A stretch of DNA of 64,000 bases from Streptomyces sp. NBC_01244 (GTDB lineage: Bacteria; Actinomycetota; Actinomycetes; Streptomycetales; Streptomycetaceae). Of the stretch, positions 44,288-51,730 are shown piece by piece. Under the pieces are notes generated by a model that saw only the letters and a list, made by a program, of their open reading frames with translations, had not been told where the DNA came from and ran no database searches. The translations under genes and the position numbers were made by a program. The stretch spans positions 248,001 to 312,000 of the forward strand of contig NZ_CP108488.1 in assembly GCF_035987325.1 (NCBI RefSeq), given 5' to 3'. Numbering within the stretch: the stretch's first letter is position 1; each line of letters begins with the position of its first letter.

Positions 44288-47079
44288 CCGTTCTCTCCCG
44301 TCATGAAGGCGTTGCGCTTCCCACCGCTGGCGCCGGGCTCCTCCCGGCCCAGGACGGCCGGGTTGCCCTCGTCCTCGGTGCCCCAGACGTCCTCTTCCTC
44401 GGCCAGCCAGTTGGCCCGCTCCCGGTCGGAACTCTGGGTCTGCTGGCCGCCGTTCTGACCACCCCCGGGCGGGGGCATGTACGGGGGCGTGCCGCCTACG
44501 CCCTGACCGCCGGGGCCCTGGGCCATCCGGTGGGAGGAGCCCGCGGGATCCCCGGTGAACTCTCGGACCCGATCGCCACCGCCGCCCATGCCACCGCCCG
44601 CGCCGCCGGCGCCGCCCATGCCCCCGGCTCCCATGGGGGGCATCATGGGCGGGGCCCCGGTCGCGGGGGAACCGCCCGGCACGCCGCCGGCAGGGGCGCC
44701 GCCGAGGGCGTCCACTCCGTAGGCGGGGAAGTCGGTGGACAGGTCGTAGCCCGCCTCCTCGTAGCTGGGCGGGTTCGCGAGGAGCGAGCCTCCGCCGCCG
44801 CCGGACGTACCGCCGGCGCCACCCGGCACTCCACCGCCCGAGCCCTGGAGGCCGCCGGCGCCGGACACCCCGGGGAGGTCGAAGCCGGAGCCGTTGAGGC
44901 TGGGGAGCGGCGGTGTAGTGAGGGGGATGTCCGGGCGCTCCCCCAGCGGTTTGCCGTCCGGGCCCACGTACGAGGTGTGGCCGTCGGGGGTGGTCACGGT
45001 GACGACCCCGCCGGGGTGCAGCACGCTCTTGCCGCCGTCGGGTTTGACGGTCGTGGTGGTCCCGTCGGGCTCGGTGGTGATCTTCGTGCCGTCGGGCTTC
45101 TCCGTCAGAGTGGTGCCGTCGGGGTTGCGGGTGACCTTCGTCCCGTCCGGGCTGGTGGTGACGACGCTGCCGTCGGGCAGGACGGTACGGGTGCTCCCGT
45201 CGGGGAAGGCGATCGGGGAACCCGCGCCGTCCCGGCCCTGGAGGCTGGGCGGCTTGATGCCGACGGTCGAGGTCGTGGGCGGGACGGGGATGACGGGGCC
45301 GCCGCTGCCACTGGAGCCGGTCCCGTCGGGACTGCTGCCGCCGGGGAACCCGCTGCCGGGCAGACCCAAGCCCGGCAGGCCCGGCTCCGGGATCCGCGTG
45401 CCCGGAAGCCCGGATCCTGGGAGGCCGGAGCCGGGGAGACCCGAACCGGGCAGGCCCGAGCCGGAGAGGTTGACGTTCGGAGCGGGCACCCGCGTGCCGG
45501 TGGTCGGATTCCCGCTGCCGCCGGGGCCTCCGGAACCGGTGGTGCCCGGTAGGCCGCCGGGCACCCCGCCCGGGACACCGCCCGGCACGTTGATGCCGGA
45601 GCCGTTCAGGCCGCCGCCGGAGCCGGTGCCACCGGGGTTGTTGAGTTCGGGGGCGGGCACGTCCCGGAGGAAGCTCTGGGGGTCGGGGATGTTCTTCCCG
45701 CCATCGCCGCCCGTACCGTCCTGGCCCCCGGTGCCGTCGGCTCCATTGCCGCCCTTGTCGCCCAGGTCGCCCAGGTCGGGGGGCGGCGGGAGCCTCCTGT
45801 CGTTCCCGCCCGTGCCGTCGTCGCCGCCCGTGCCGCCCTTGCCGTCATCACCGCCGAGGCCCAGCTTCTTCAGGAGGTCGTCGACGCTCTGGTTGTTCTT
45901 GTCGTCGCCGCCCGTGCCGTCGTTGCCGCCCTTGCCGTCGCTACCGATCGGCGAGGTGTTCCGTGTCACCAGCGGGTTCGTCAGGACGGCGGTGGCATCG
46001 ACGAAGGCGTTGTTCACGATGCTGAGCTGTCTGTTCCCGGCGGGCACCAGGGCAGCCTCGACGGCGTCGTTCCAGAGCTTGACCGCCTCCTTGCCGATGT
46101 TGCCCCAGCTGTCGATCTGGCTGAGGTCGCCCCATCGGGGGTGGTTCTGCTGGAAGGATCCGCCGGCCACCATGATGTAGGAGCTGGAGTTCTCGTTCAC
46201 GTCCATCAGACCCTGGCCGAGGTTGTTCGCCTGGATCCAGAGAGCTACGTCGTAGATCAGGCTCGACAACGCCTGCATCGGGTTGGACACCGGCGTGGCC
46301 GCCCACTTGTGCCACTCCATGACCAGGTCGTAGCTCGACTGATGGACCGCGTTCGCCGCACCGATGAGGGAATCACCCTGTTTGGTGAGGGAGGCGCCCC
46401 GGCCGTTCACCGGCAGCAGGGCGTAGTTCTTGGCCGAGAAGCCGGGCGGCAGGAGCTGTTCCTTGTAGCCCTTGTAGTTCTCCTCCATCCGCCTGATCAG
46501 GGCGGCGAACGCGTCGGCGGCCGTCCCTTTCATGTCCGCGTCCTTGTGCCCGAGGGAGTCGCCCCACTGCTTGAGGACGATCTCCTCGTCGTTGAAGTAC
46601 TGGAAGGAGCGGTCGTAGGCGCCGGCGACGTCGGAGAACGTCCGCAGGTTGACGGCGTTCTGCGGGTCGACCACGAGGCCTCCGTAAGAACGGCCCTGCG
46701 TGGAGAAGGGGGTGTTCACAATGGCGTTGAGCAGGGTCCAGCCGCCGAAGATGTAGTTGTCGAGCGGAGTGCCCGCCTGGGAGGGGCGCTCGGCCGGGTT
46801 CCAGAGGAAGTCGATCGAGATCTTGTTGAGGTCGAGGCCGCCGCCCTTGCCGCCGCCACCGACCGTGTAGTAGCCGAGTACGTACGAGTGGCCCTCCACG
46901 TTGGGGCCGACGGTCGACAGTTTGTAGGCCGCGGCGACGCTGCCGAGCGATTCGACCTTCACGTTCATCAGCGGCGTCTTCTCGTCGCTGCCGGCGAGAT
47001 CCTGGAAGAGGGTCGAGCGGTCGGGCATCGGATAGCCCGTCAGCAGCTGGACCGCCGAGGCCCACAGGTCGGCAGGCAT
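44284..47079 (-). CDS. AAWKG-family-like T7SS substrate with long low-complexity C-terminus (931 aa)
   Basis: The N-terminal 370 residues (MPADLWASAVQLLTGYPMP..., with 'ADMKGTAADAFAALIRRMEENY' in the helical part) resemble the streptomycete AAWKG family associated with T7SS. It continues with about 450 residues of Gly/Asp/Pro-rich sequence. This contains D/G-rich stretches, several LPGSG-type pentapeptides and a run of 'TxPDGTxxT'-type decapeptides. The end is 'NWLAEEEDVWGTEDEGN', an acidic Trp motif I associate with other T7SS proteins. There is no signal peptide or TM segment. The ATG at 47079 has GGAGGG five bases before it. It is likely exported or wall-associated; no enzymatic domain is seen. 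Confidence 0.72.
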   Translation of the reverse strand: MPADLWASAVQLLTGYPMPDRSTLFQDLAGSDEKTPLMNVKVESLGSVAAAYKLSTVGPNVEGHSYVLGYYTVGGGGKGGGLDLNKISIDFLWNPAERPSQAGTPLDNYIFGGWTLLNAIVNTPFSTQGRSYGGLVVDPQNAVNLRTFSDVAGAYDRSFQYFNDEEIVLKQWGDSLGHKDADMKGTAADAFAALIRRMEENYKGYKEQLLPPGFSAKNYALLPVNGRGASLTKQGDSLIGAANAVHQSSYDLVMEWHKWAATPVSNPMQALSSLIYDVALWIQANNLGQGLMDVNENSSSYIMVAGGSFQQNHPRWGDLSQIDSWGNIGKEAVKLWNDAVEAALVPAGNRQLSIVNNAFVDATAVLTNPLVTRNTSPIGSDGKGGNDGTGGDDKNNQSVDDLLKKLGLGGDDGKGGTGGDDGTGGNDRRLPPPPDLGDLGDKGGNGADGTGGQDGTGGDGGKNIPDPQSFLRDVPAPELNNPGGTGSGGGLNGSGINVPGGVPGGVPGGLPGTTGSGGPGGSGNPTTGTRVPAPNVNLSGSGLPGSGLPGSGLPGSGLPGTRIPEPGLPGLGLPGSGFPGGSSPDGTGSSGSGGPVIPVPPTTSTVGIKPPSLQGRDGAGSPIAFPDGSTRTVLPDGSVVTTSPDGTKVTRNPDGTTLTEKPDGTKITTEPDGTTTTVKPDGGKSVLHPGGVVTVTTPDGHTSYVGPDGKPLGERPDIPLTTPPLPSLNGSGFDLPGVSGAGGLQGSGGGVPGGAGGTSGGGGGSLLANPPSYEEAGYDLSTDFPAYGVDALGGAPAGGVPGGSPATGAPPMMPPMGAGGMGGAGGAGGGMGGGGDRVREFTGDPAGSSHRMAQGPGGQGVGGTPPYMPPPGGGQNGGQQTQSSDRERANWLAEEEDVWGTEDEGNPAVLGREEPGASGGKRNAFMTGENG
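44960..45215 (-). repeat. PDGT decapeptide repeats in the AAWKG-like protein
   Basis: Some nine imperfect units of about 30 bases encode T-x-PDGT-type repeats (e.g. 'TTSPDGTKVTRNPDGT', 'TEKPDGTKITTEPDGT'). They are likely an extended beta or wall-spanning segment. Confidence 0.8.
45340..45475 (-). repeat. LPGSG pentapeptide repeats in the AAWKG-like protein
   Basis: Successive 15-base units encode LPGSG four times and then variants (LPGTR, IPEPG, LPGLG, LPGSG, FPGG). It is a Gly/Pro-rich spacer that could change length by slippage. Confidence 0.75.
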
Positions 47080-47118
47080 GGATACCCTCCGCTCTTCCTT
47101 CTGGTCCGGGTCCGGCGC

Positions 47119-47586
47119 TCAGGCGCCGGTCTTGGTCGGGTCGGTCGGCGGTTTGGTCGGGTCGTTCGGGCTGCCGGCCGACTTGATCGTGTTGAGGAAC
47201 TCCTGTGCCTTGATGTCGTCGAGGGTGGTCCCCTGCTTCTTCAGGAACTCCTCCACCATCTTCAGGAGGGTGTCCTTGATCTCCTGCGAGAGGTTCGTCA
47301 TGTTCTGGAGCATCACGTCGATGCTCTGCGTGAACTTGAGCGTGGTGGTGTTGAGGGTCGATCCGTGCACCGTGTCCCCGCTCGCCATCAGCCCCATGCC
47401 GAGCGGCTTCTGGAGCGAGAAGGTGTCCGGATTGGTGTAGCCCCGGGCGATGTTGCGGGGCGAGAGGGCACTGCCCGAGTCCTTGCCGAGGTCTTCGATC
47501 GCGGTGAGGAACTCGGTGAGCGGCCCGTTGACGAAGGCGTTGACCGCCGGGGTGTCGAGCTTGGTGAGCTGCGCCTGGGTGGGCAC
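47119..47586 (-). CDS. T7SS-locus helical protein (155 aa)
   Basis: The product begins VPTQAQLTKLDTPAVNAF and is mainly helical, with a long C-terminal helix ('SQEIKDTLLKMVEEFLKKQ') and a Pro/Thr tail (PTKPPTDPTKTG). GTG 47586 is used because AGGGAG precedes it by about eight bases; codons farther upstream overlap the Esx gene. It may be a larger Esx-like or EspC-like substrate. I do not recognise a named family; the call rests on position and secondary-structure pattern. Confidence 0.65.
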   Translation of the reverse strand: MPTQAQLTKLDTPAVNAFVNGPLTEFLTAIEDLGKDSGSALSPRNIARGYTNPDTFSLQKPLGMGLMASGDTVHGSTLNTTTLKFTQSIDVMLQNMTNLSQEIKDTLLKMVEEFLKKQGTTLDDIKAQEFLNTIKSAGSPNDPTKPPTDPTKTGA

Positions 47587-47615
47587 CGGGATGCTCCCTG
47601 GGTCCGGAGGGGTGG

Positions 47616-47939
47616 TCAGTAGACCTGGAGGTTGCCCCAGTCGTTGGCCAGGCCGCGGTCGAGGACTCCGTAGCCCTCCGCGATGTCGCGGAGCAGCTTG
47701 CCGCTGCCGGCGACGGCCTGCGCCGCGTGGTCGACGTAGCCGTGCCACTCGACGATCTTCTCGTTGAAGGCGCCCTTGTCCATACCGACGCAGCTGTCCG
47801 CCCACTGGGCGATGGCCGTCTGGAGGTTGTTCAGGACGGTGTCGATCGCCTCGCTCGCGTTGATGAGCTGGGCGGTCACGCCATCGGTCGTGGCGTAGTG
47901 GATGTTGATGGATCCGTGGTCGTAACTGGCCTCGGGCAC
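47616..47939 (-). CDS. WXG100-family protein (107 aa)
   Basis: Typical Esx size and layout: a helix with 'TAQLINASEAIDTVLNNLQT', then a helical hairpin with the WXG turn as 'EWHGYVDHAAQ', and a final helix. The start is GTG 47939 with AAGGAGG upstream. Such proteins form helical-hairpin dimers exported by T7SS. It lies 105 bp after the next Esx-like gene and 29 bp before the 155-aa protein. Confidence 0.8.
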   Translation of the reverse strand: MPEASYDHGSINIHYATTDGVTAQLINASEAIDTVLNNLQTAIAQWADSCVGMDKGAFNEKIVEWHGYVDHAAQAVAGSGKLLRDIAEGYGVLDRGLANDWGNLQVY

Positions 47940-48043
47940 GAGGTCCTCCTTCGTCTGCGTCTGCTGCCGGATGCGATGCGGAGCCGCGGCGGGCGGTCTG
48001 GACTTCTACGGGGCCGCCGATGGGGTCCGTGGGGCCGGACGGA

Positions 48044-48385
48044 TCAGCCCTTGAGGCCGGCGATGGCGTTCTGCATGCGCGTGATCTGGCCGGTGGTGGT
48101 GTCCTGAAGGTCCGTCTGACGGCCGGAGTTCCTGATCATGGTCTCCTTGACGCCTTCCAGGCCCCGCTCGACCTTCATCACGTCGGCGTCCCACGCGGCG
48201 AGGAGGTCCTGGTACGCCTTGCCGTCGGCGCCGCCGTAACCACTGGGGCCCACCAGCTCGTTGGCCGAGGAGTGGACGATGCCGCGGATCCGGGTGATGT
48301 CGTCGTGGGCGTTCTGCATCAGCTCGGCGACCTTGAGGTTCGCCTCGACTACGGTTTTGTATGCTCCGCCGGGGATATCGGCCAT
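48044..48385 (-). CDS. WXG100-family-like protein (113 aa)
   Basis: Helical hairpin protein MADIPGGAYKTVVEANLK..., with the central turn around 'GGADGKAYQDLLAAWDADV' and a closing helix 'QTDLQDTTTGQITRMQNAIA'. The WXG turn is degenerate (Trp-Asp-Ala). The ATG at 48385 is preferred to a GTG three codons earlier because AAAGGG is then at proper spacing. Probably the Esx partner of the 107-aa protein. It is the first small gene after eccB. Confidence 0.75.
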   Translation of the reverse strand: MADIPGGAYKTVVEANLKVAELMQNAHDDITRIRGIVHSSANELVGPSGYGGADGKAYQDLLAAWDADVMKVERGLEGVKETMIRNSGRQTDLQDTTTGQITRMQNAIAGLKG

Positions 48386-48492
48386 CGGGATCACCCTTTC
48401 CGTGAGTGTCGTGTCCTGAGGTTCGAGTGTGCTTCTCCCTGCCCCCCGGGCGAATCCGTTGTGTGACGTACCTGCCGCCGCGAAGCCTGATC

Positions 48493-48503
48493 TACGTCAA
48501 CTG
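48493..48503. promoter_or_regulatory. TACGTCAACTG element at the eccB stop, upstream of the esx genes
   Basis: TACGTCAACTG overlaps the eccB TGA about 110 bp upstream of the first Esx-like start. It is identical, in inverse orientation, to 43715-43725. Confidence 0.35.
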
Positions 48504-50038
48504 CCCGCTGGTGAGACTGCGTTGACGGACCGCGCGGGCTGCCCCCCGGCGGCCGGCACCTCGGCGGCGCCCGGGCAACTCCTGCGCGGAGCCCCGGAGT
48601 CCACCGCGGGGGCCTTGGCCGCTGCCGCCGGATCCAGGGTCGCGCCGGTCGGCAGGGTCATGAGCAGAGCCGAGGGCAGACCGCGTACGTCGGCGGCCGT
48701 GTAGCCGAGCGCCGTCAGGGCCCCGGCCGAGGCCACCGGGTGGCGTACGCCCGAGTCGGTGACGAGGAAGACGGTGTCGCCCATCCGGGTGCCCGAGCTG
48801 CTCAGGGCCTGGATCAGGGCTCCCTTGCCGGGCGGCACCTCCACCCGGTCCACGGGCAGGCAGGCCGGGGCCACCCCGTGCGCCGGGGGCTGCGCCACGT
48901 GGTCCTCGGCTACGGCGGCGGGGGCGAAGGCGACGCTGACGCCCGTGCCCGTGCCGTCGCTCGGCCGGACCAGGGCGCAGGGCTCGGTGCCGCCGGGGAT
49001 CGGCACCAGACGGGGCGGCGAGGCCGGCAGTCCGGAACCGGCGGGACGGCCCGTCGCGGGCGCCAGGTGCCCGCGGGCGGCCTCCGCGCCGACCGGGCGC
49101 GCGGTCGGGCTCTGGCCCTCGTACGCGGCCTTTCGGGTCTCGGGGTCGCCGAGGACGAGGGCGGTCTCCGTCTCGGTGAGCGGAGTCAGTCCCTCGCGCA
49201 GCAGCAGGTGGACCTGGCCCGTGCCGCCCGGGACTTGCACGCTGAGGACCTGGCCGATGCGGGTCGGGCTCCCGTCGAGCGCCGGTCCGGGCTCTCCGCG
49301 GCCCGGTACGGCAGGCGCGGCGAGGTCGGCGGCGGCGGGGAGCGCGACGAGGAAGGCCGCCGAGACGGGGTGCACCGGGGCCGATCCGTAACCGAGCGAG
49401 GTGGCCGCGCCGGTGGCCTCGTCCAGGAGGTGGCGCTCCCCTCCCGAGAGCACCGAGCGGCGTCCGTCGGGCCCCTGCACGAGGAGCCCCTCACCGGGGC
49501 CCAGCGGCCGCCCGCCCTGGGCCCCGCCGAGGGCGAGGCGCGTCCGTACGACCACCTCCCGGGAGGTCTGCCTGGTGGTGGCCGCGCACACCTGCCAGGG
49601 GGTGGACAGCAGGCTCTTGCGGCCGGGGAGGTAGTCGGGAGCGCCGGGGATCCCCACGGGCGGGCCGTGCGCGGCGTCCTTCGTGGCCTTGCTGCCCACC
49701 GTCGCGGACTTCATCGTGCCGCCGAGCAGCAGGCGCGCGGAGGCGTAGTTCAGGACGGGGCGCAGCCGCCCCTGGGCGTACACGTACCGGTTCCCGGTGT
49801 CCTTCTCCAGCACCAGGGTGCCCTCCGCCCGCCAACTGGAAGAGGTGCCCGGGGAGAAGAGGCCCCAGAGGGCCGAGACGAGGACCGCGACCACGCCGAT
49901 GACCAGCCCGAAGGTCATCCCGCGGTTGGTGCGCCCGCCGGGGGGCTCGAGATGGTCCGGGTTGGCGCGGAGCATTCCGGAGGTGAGGCGGCCCATCTGG
50001 AAGAGATGGGCCTGTACCTGGTCGCGCCTTGACTGCAC
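48497..50038 (-). CDS. eccB: T7SS membrane core component EccB (513 aa)
   Basis: EccB: a short cytoplasmic N-terminus with the family motif 'SRRDQVQAHLFQMGRLTSGM', one TM helix near residues 42-63 ('GLVIGVVAVLVSALWGLF'), and a large extracytoplasmic part with repeats ('GTLVLEKDTGNRYVY', 'LRPVLNYASARLLLG', 'VFLVTDSGVRHPVASAGALTALGY'). It forms the extracytoplasmic part of the secretion complex with EccC and EccD. The start is GTG 50038 with GGAGGG upstream, 76 bp after eccD. Length is normal. Confidence 0.93.
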   Translation of the reverse strand: MQSRRDQVQAHLFQMGRLTSGMLRANPDHLEPPGGRTNRGMTFGLVIGVVAVLVSALWGLFSPGTSSSWRAEGTLVLEKDTGNRYVYAQGRLRPVLNYASARLLLGGTMKSATVGSKATKDAAHGPPVGIPGAPDYLPGRKSLLSTPWQVCAATTRQTSREVVVRTRLALGGAQGGRPLGPGEGLLVQGPDGRRSVLSGGERHLLDEATGAATSLGYGSAPVHPVSAAFLVALPAAADLAAPAVPGRGEPGPALDGSPTRIGQVLSVQVPGGTGQVHLLLREGLTPLTETETALVLGDPETRKAAYEGQSPTARPVGAEAARGHLAPATGRPAGSGLPASPPRLVPIPGGTEPCALVRPSDGTGTGVSVAFAPAAVAEDHVAQPPAHGVAPACLPVDRVEVPPGKGALIQALSSSGTRMGDTVFLVTDSGVRHPVASAGALTALGYTAADVRGLPSALLMTLPTGATLDPAAAAKAPAVDSGAPRRSCPGAAEVPAAGGQPARSVNAVSPAGS

Positions 50039-50114
50039 GGGGCCCTCCGGGCTGCTCGTCGGTGTTCGGGATGTCTGCGAGGGGCTGCGGGCAGCGATAC
50101 GGGCGGTCTCCGCG

Positions 50115-51503
50115 TCAGCCGGTCAGCTCGCGTGCCAGGCCGTACACGCCCAGCACCCACAGGGCGAGGGGCAGCAGAGCGAGCGCCACCAGGGAGTGCA
50201 GGAGCTCCGCCGCGCGTCCCCAGTAGGGGACCAGCCGTCGTCCGGGTACGGTCCAGATCGCGATGGTGAGGGCGATGGCGAGTGCCACCAGGGCCGCCAC
50301 CAGGCCGAGCCTGCCGCCGGCGTCGAGAGCCCCGGCCCAGGCCATGGCGAGGACGGCGACGCCCCAGACCCCGGGGGCCAGGATGGACGCCCGCTGCCAG
50401 ACGCTGCCGAGGTTGCGGCCGTGCAGGAGCAGCAGCCCCGTCAGGGTGGCCGCGGTGACGGCCTCGGCGAGGCCGAAGTGCCGGGCGAGCACGGTGACGC
50501 AGACGGTGCAGACGAGGCCGGTCGCGGCGTAGAGGGCGGTGAGCCAGGCGTTCGCGGTCACCGCTCGCCGGGCCACGTCCTCGCTCGGGTGCGGTTCGAT
50601 GGCCTGCTGGAGTTCCTCGGGCGAGGTGGGCAGGGGCCGCATCTGCATGCCGGACATCCGGAAGGCCAGTGCAGGGACGAACCCACCGAGGATCACGGCC
50701 CAGACGGCGACCACCGCGGCGACGTCGGAGGGCGGAAAGCCGGTGGCGGCGATCAGACCGCCGGCAGCGGTCCCGAAGGCGGCGACCACCCCGACGGAGA
50801 GGAAGACGGCCGCGGAGGCGTCCACCACCGACAGGGCGAGTACTGCGCCGCCGGCCGCGGCGGCGCCGCCGGACAGCAGCCGGGGGCCGAGCAGGTCCGC
50901 GCCGGGGGGTCCACCGGGCAGCAGCCAGCCCGCCAGGGCCAGGAAGGGGACGGCGGCGCACCCCAGCACGACCGCCGTGAACGCGTCGCCGACGGCCCGG
51001 CTCGCGGTGCCCGCGCCCGCCAGGAGGAGTACGCCGCACAGCGCGGCCGTCAGCCCCCGGTCGAAGGGCGGCAGCCCGGGCATGGCCAGGACCAGGGCCA
51101 CGGCGGCGAGGAGCGTGGCGGCGACGACCCGGACGAAGGCGCGGCTGCTGGACTCGGTCCAGTCGCCGCCGAGGCGTCCCATCACCGTGGAGATCCCGTC
51201 GACGATGTCGTCGAAATGGGCCTCCGGCATGGCGTCGGCGGCGGACCGCAGGTACAGGGTCTCGCCGTCGCGCACGTCGAGGGTGGACAGGGTGCCCTCC
51301 TCGTCGAGCGGTGCACCGCCCAGGCGTTGGAGCACCCAGCCCTGCCCCTCGACGGTGGTCTCCTCCGCCGCACTGCCGGCGAAGGAGAGCAGCGCCGGCA
51401 ACAGGTCGGACACGGGTATGTCGGTCGGAGCCGCCAACTCGACTCTCCGGCCGGGCATGTGGATGGTCAGGCGGCTCAGACCGGCGAGGGGACTCTCACT
51501 CAT
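50115..51503 (-). CDS. eccD: T7SS membrane channel component EccD (462 aa)
   Basis: The N-terminal 80 residues fold as the ubiquitin-like cytoplasmic domain of EccD ('LSRLTIHMPGRRVELAAPTD', 'LDVRDGETLYLRSA'). About eleven hydrophobic segments follow from residue 125 to the end, as in the EccD membrane barrel. It forms the transmembrane vestibule with EccC. The start is ATG 51503 since it gives the standard N-terminus; the ribosome site is weak. It heads the long minus-strand array and is divergent from eccC, so expression of both is probably set in the 227-bp region between them. Confidence 0.9.
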   Translation of the reverse strand: MSESPLAGLSRLTIHMPGRRVELAAPTDIPVSDLLPALLSFAGSAAEETTVEGQGWVLQRLGGAPLDEEGTLSTLDVRDGETLYLRSAADAMPEAHFDDIVDGISTVMGRLGGDWTESSSRAFVRVVAATLLAAVALVLAMPGLPPFDRGLTAALCGVLLLAGAGTASRAVGDAFTAVVLGCAAVPFLALAGWLLPGGPPGADLLGPRLLSGGAAAAGGAVLALSVVDASAAVFLSVGVVAAFGTAAGGLIAATGFPPSDVAAVVAVWAVILGGFVPALAFRMSGMQMRPLPTSPEELQQAIEPHPSEDVARRAVTANAWLTALYAATGLVCTVCVTVLARHFGLAEAVTAATLTGLLLLHGRNLGSVWQRASILAPGVWGVAVLAMAWAGALDAGGRLGLVAALVALAIALTIAIWTVPGRRLVPYWGRAAELLHSLVALALLPLALWVLGVYGLARELTG

Positions 51504-51730
51504 GGGCCGCACACTACGGGCGCACGAGGCCCCCTCCCTTCCGACGAATGACGCAACTTCCCGGCCCGGATGACGGTGTTTCCCCCGGCCCCGGCCGAGC
51601 CTGCCGTGACGGCACCTAGGGTGCGAATCCCGAAGCGCCCCACCCGTCCGCGCAGACACGTACAGGCGCGCGCGGACGCGCGGTGACATGTAGTGACGTC
51701 TAGTGGCGCGCCCAGACGAAGGAGCAGCCC
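51504..51730. promoter_or_regulatory. divergent eccD / eccC control region with direct repeats
   Basis: Contains TGACGCA (51549-51555, a TGCGTCA half-site), a TAGGGT hexamer near 51614-51619 that could be a -10 box for eccC, and two 10-base direct repeats GTGACATGTA / GTGACGTCTA at 51683-51702 followed by GTGG. I see no coding sequence here. Confidence 0.5.

Noticed and set aside
44960..45475. CRISPR-like repetitive appearance
   Set aside because: The repeats are 15 and 30 bases, contiguous, without unique spacers, and encode peptide repeats in frame.
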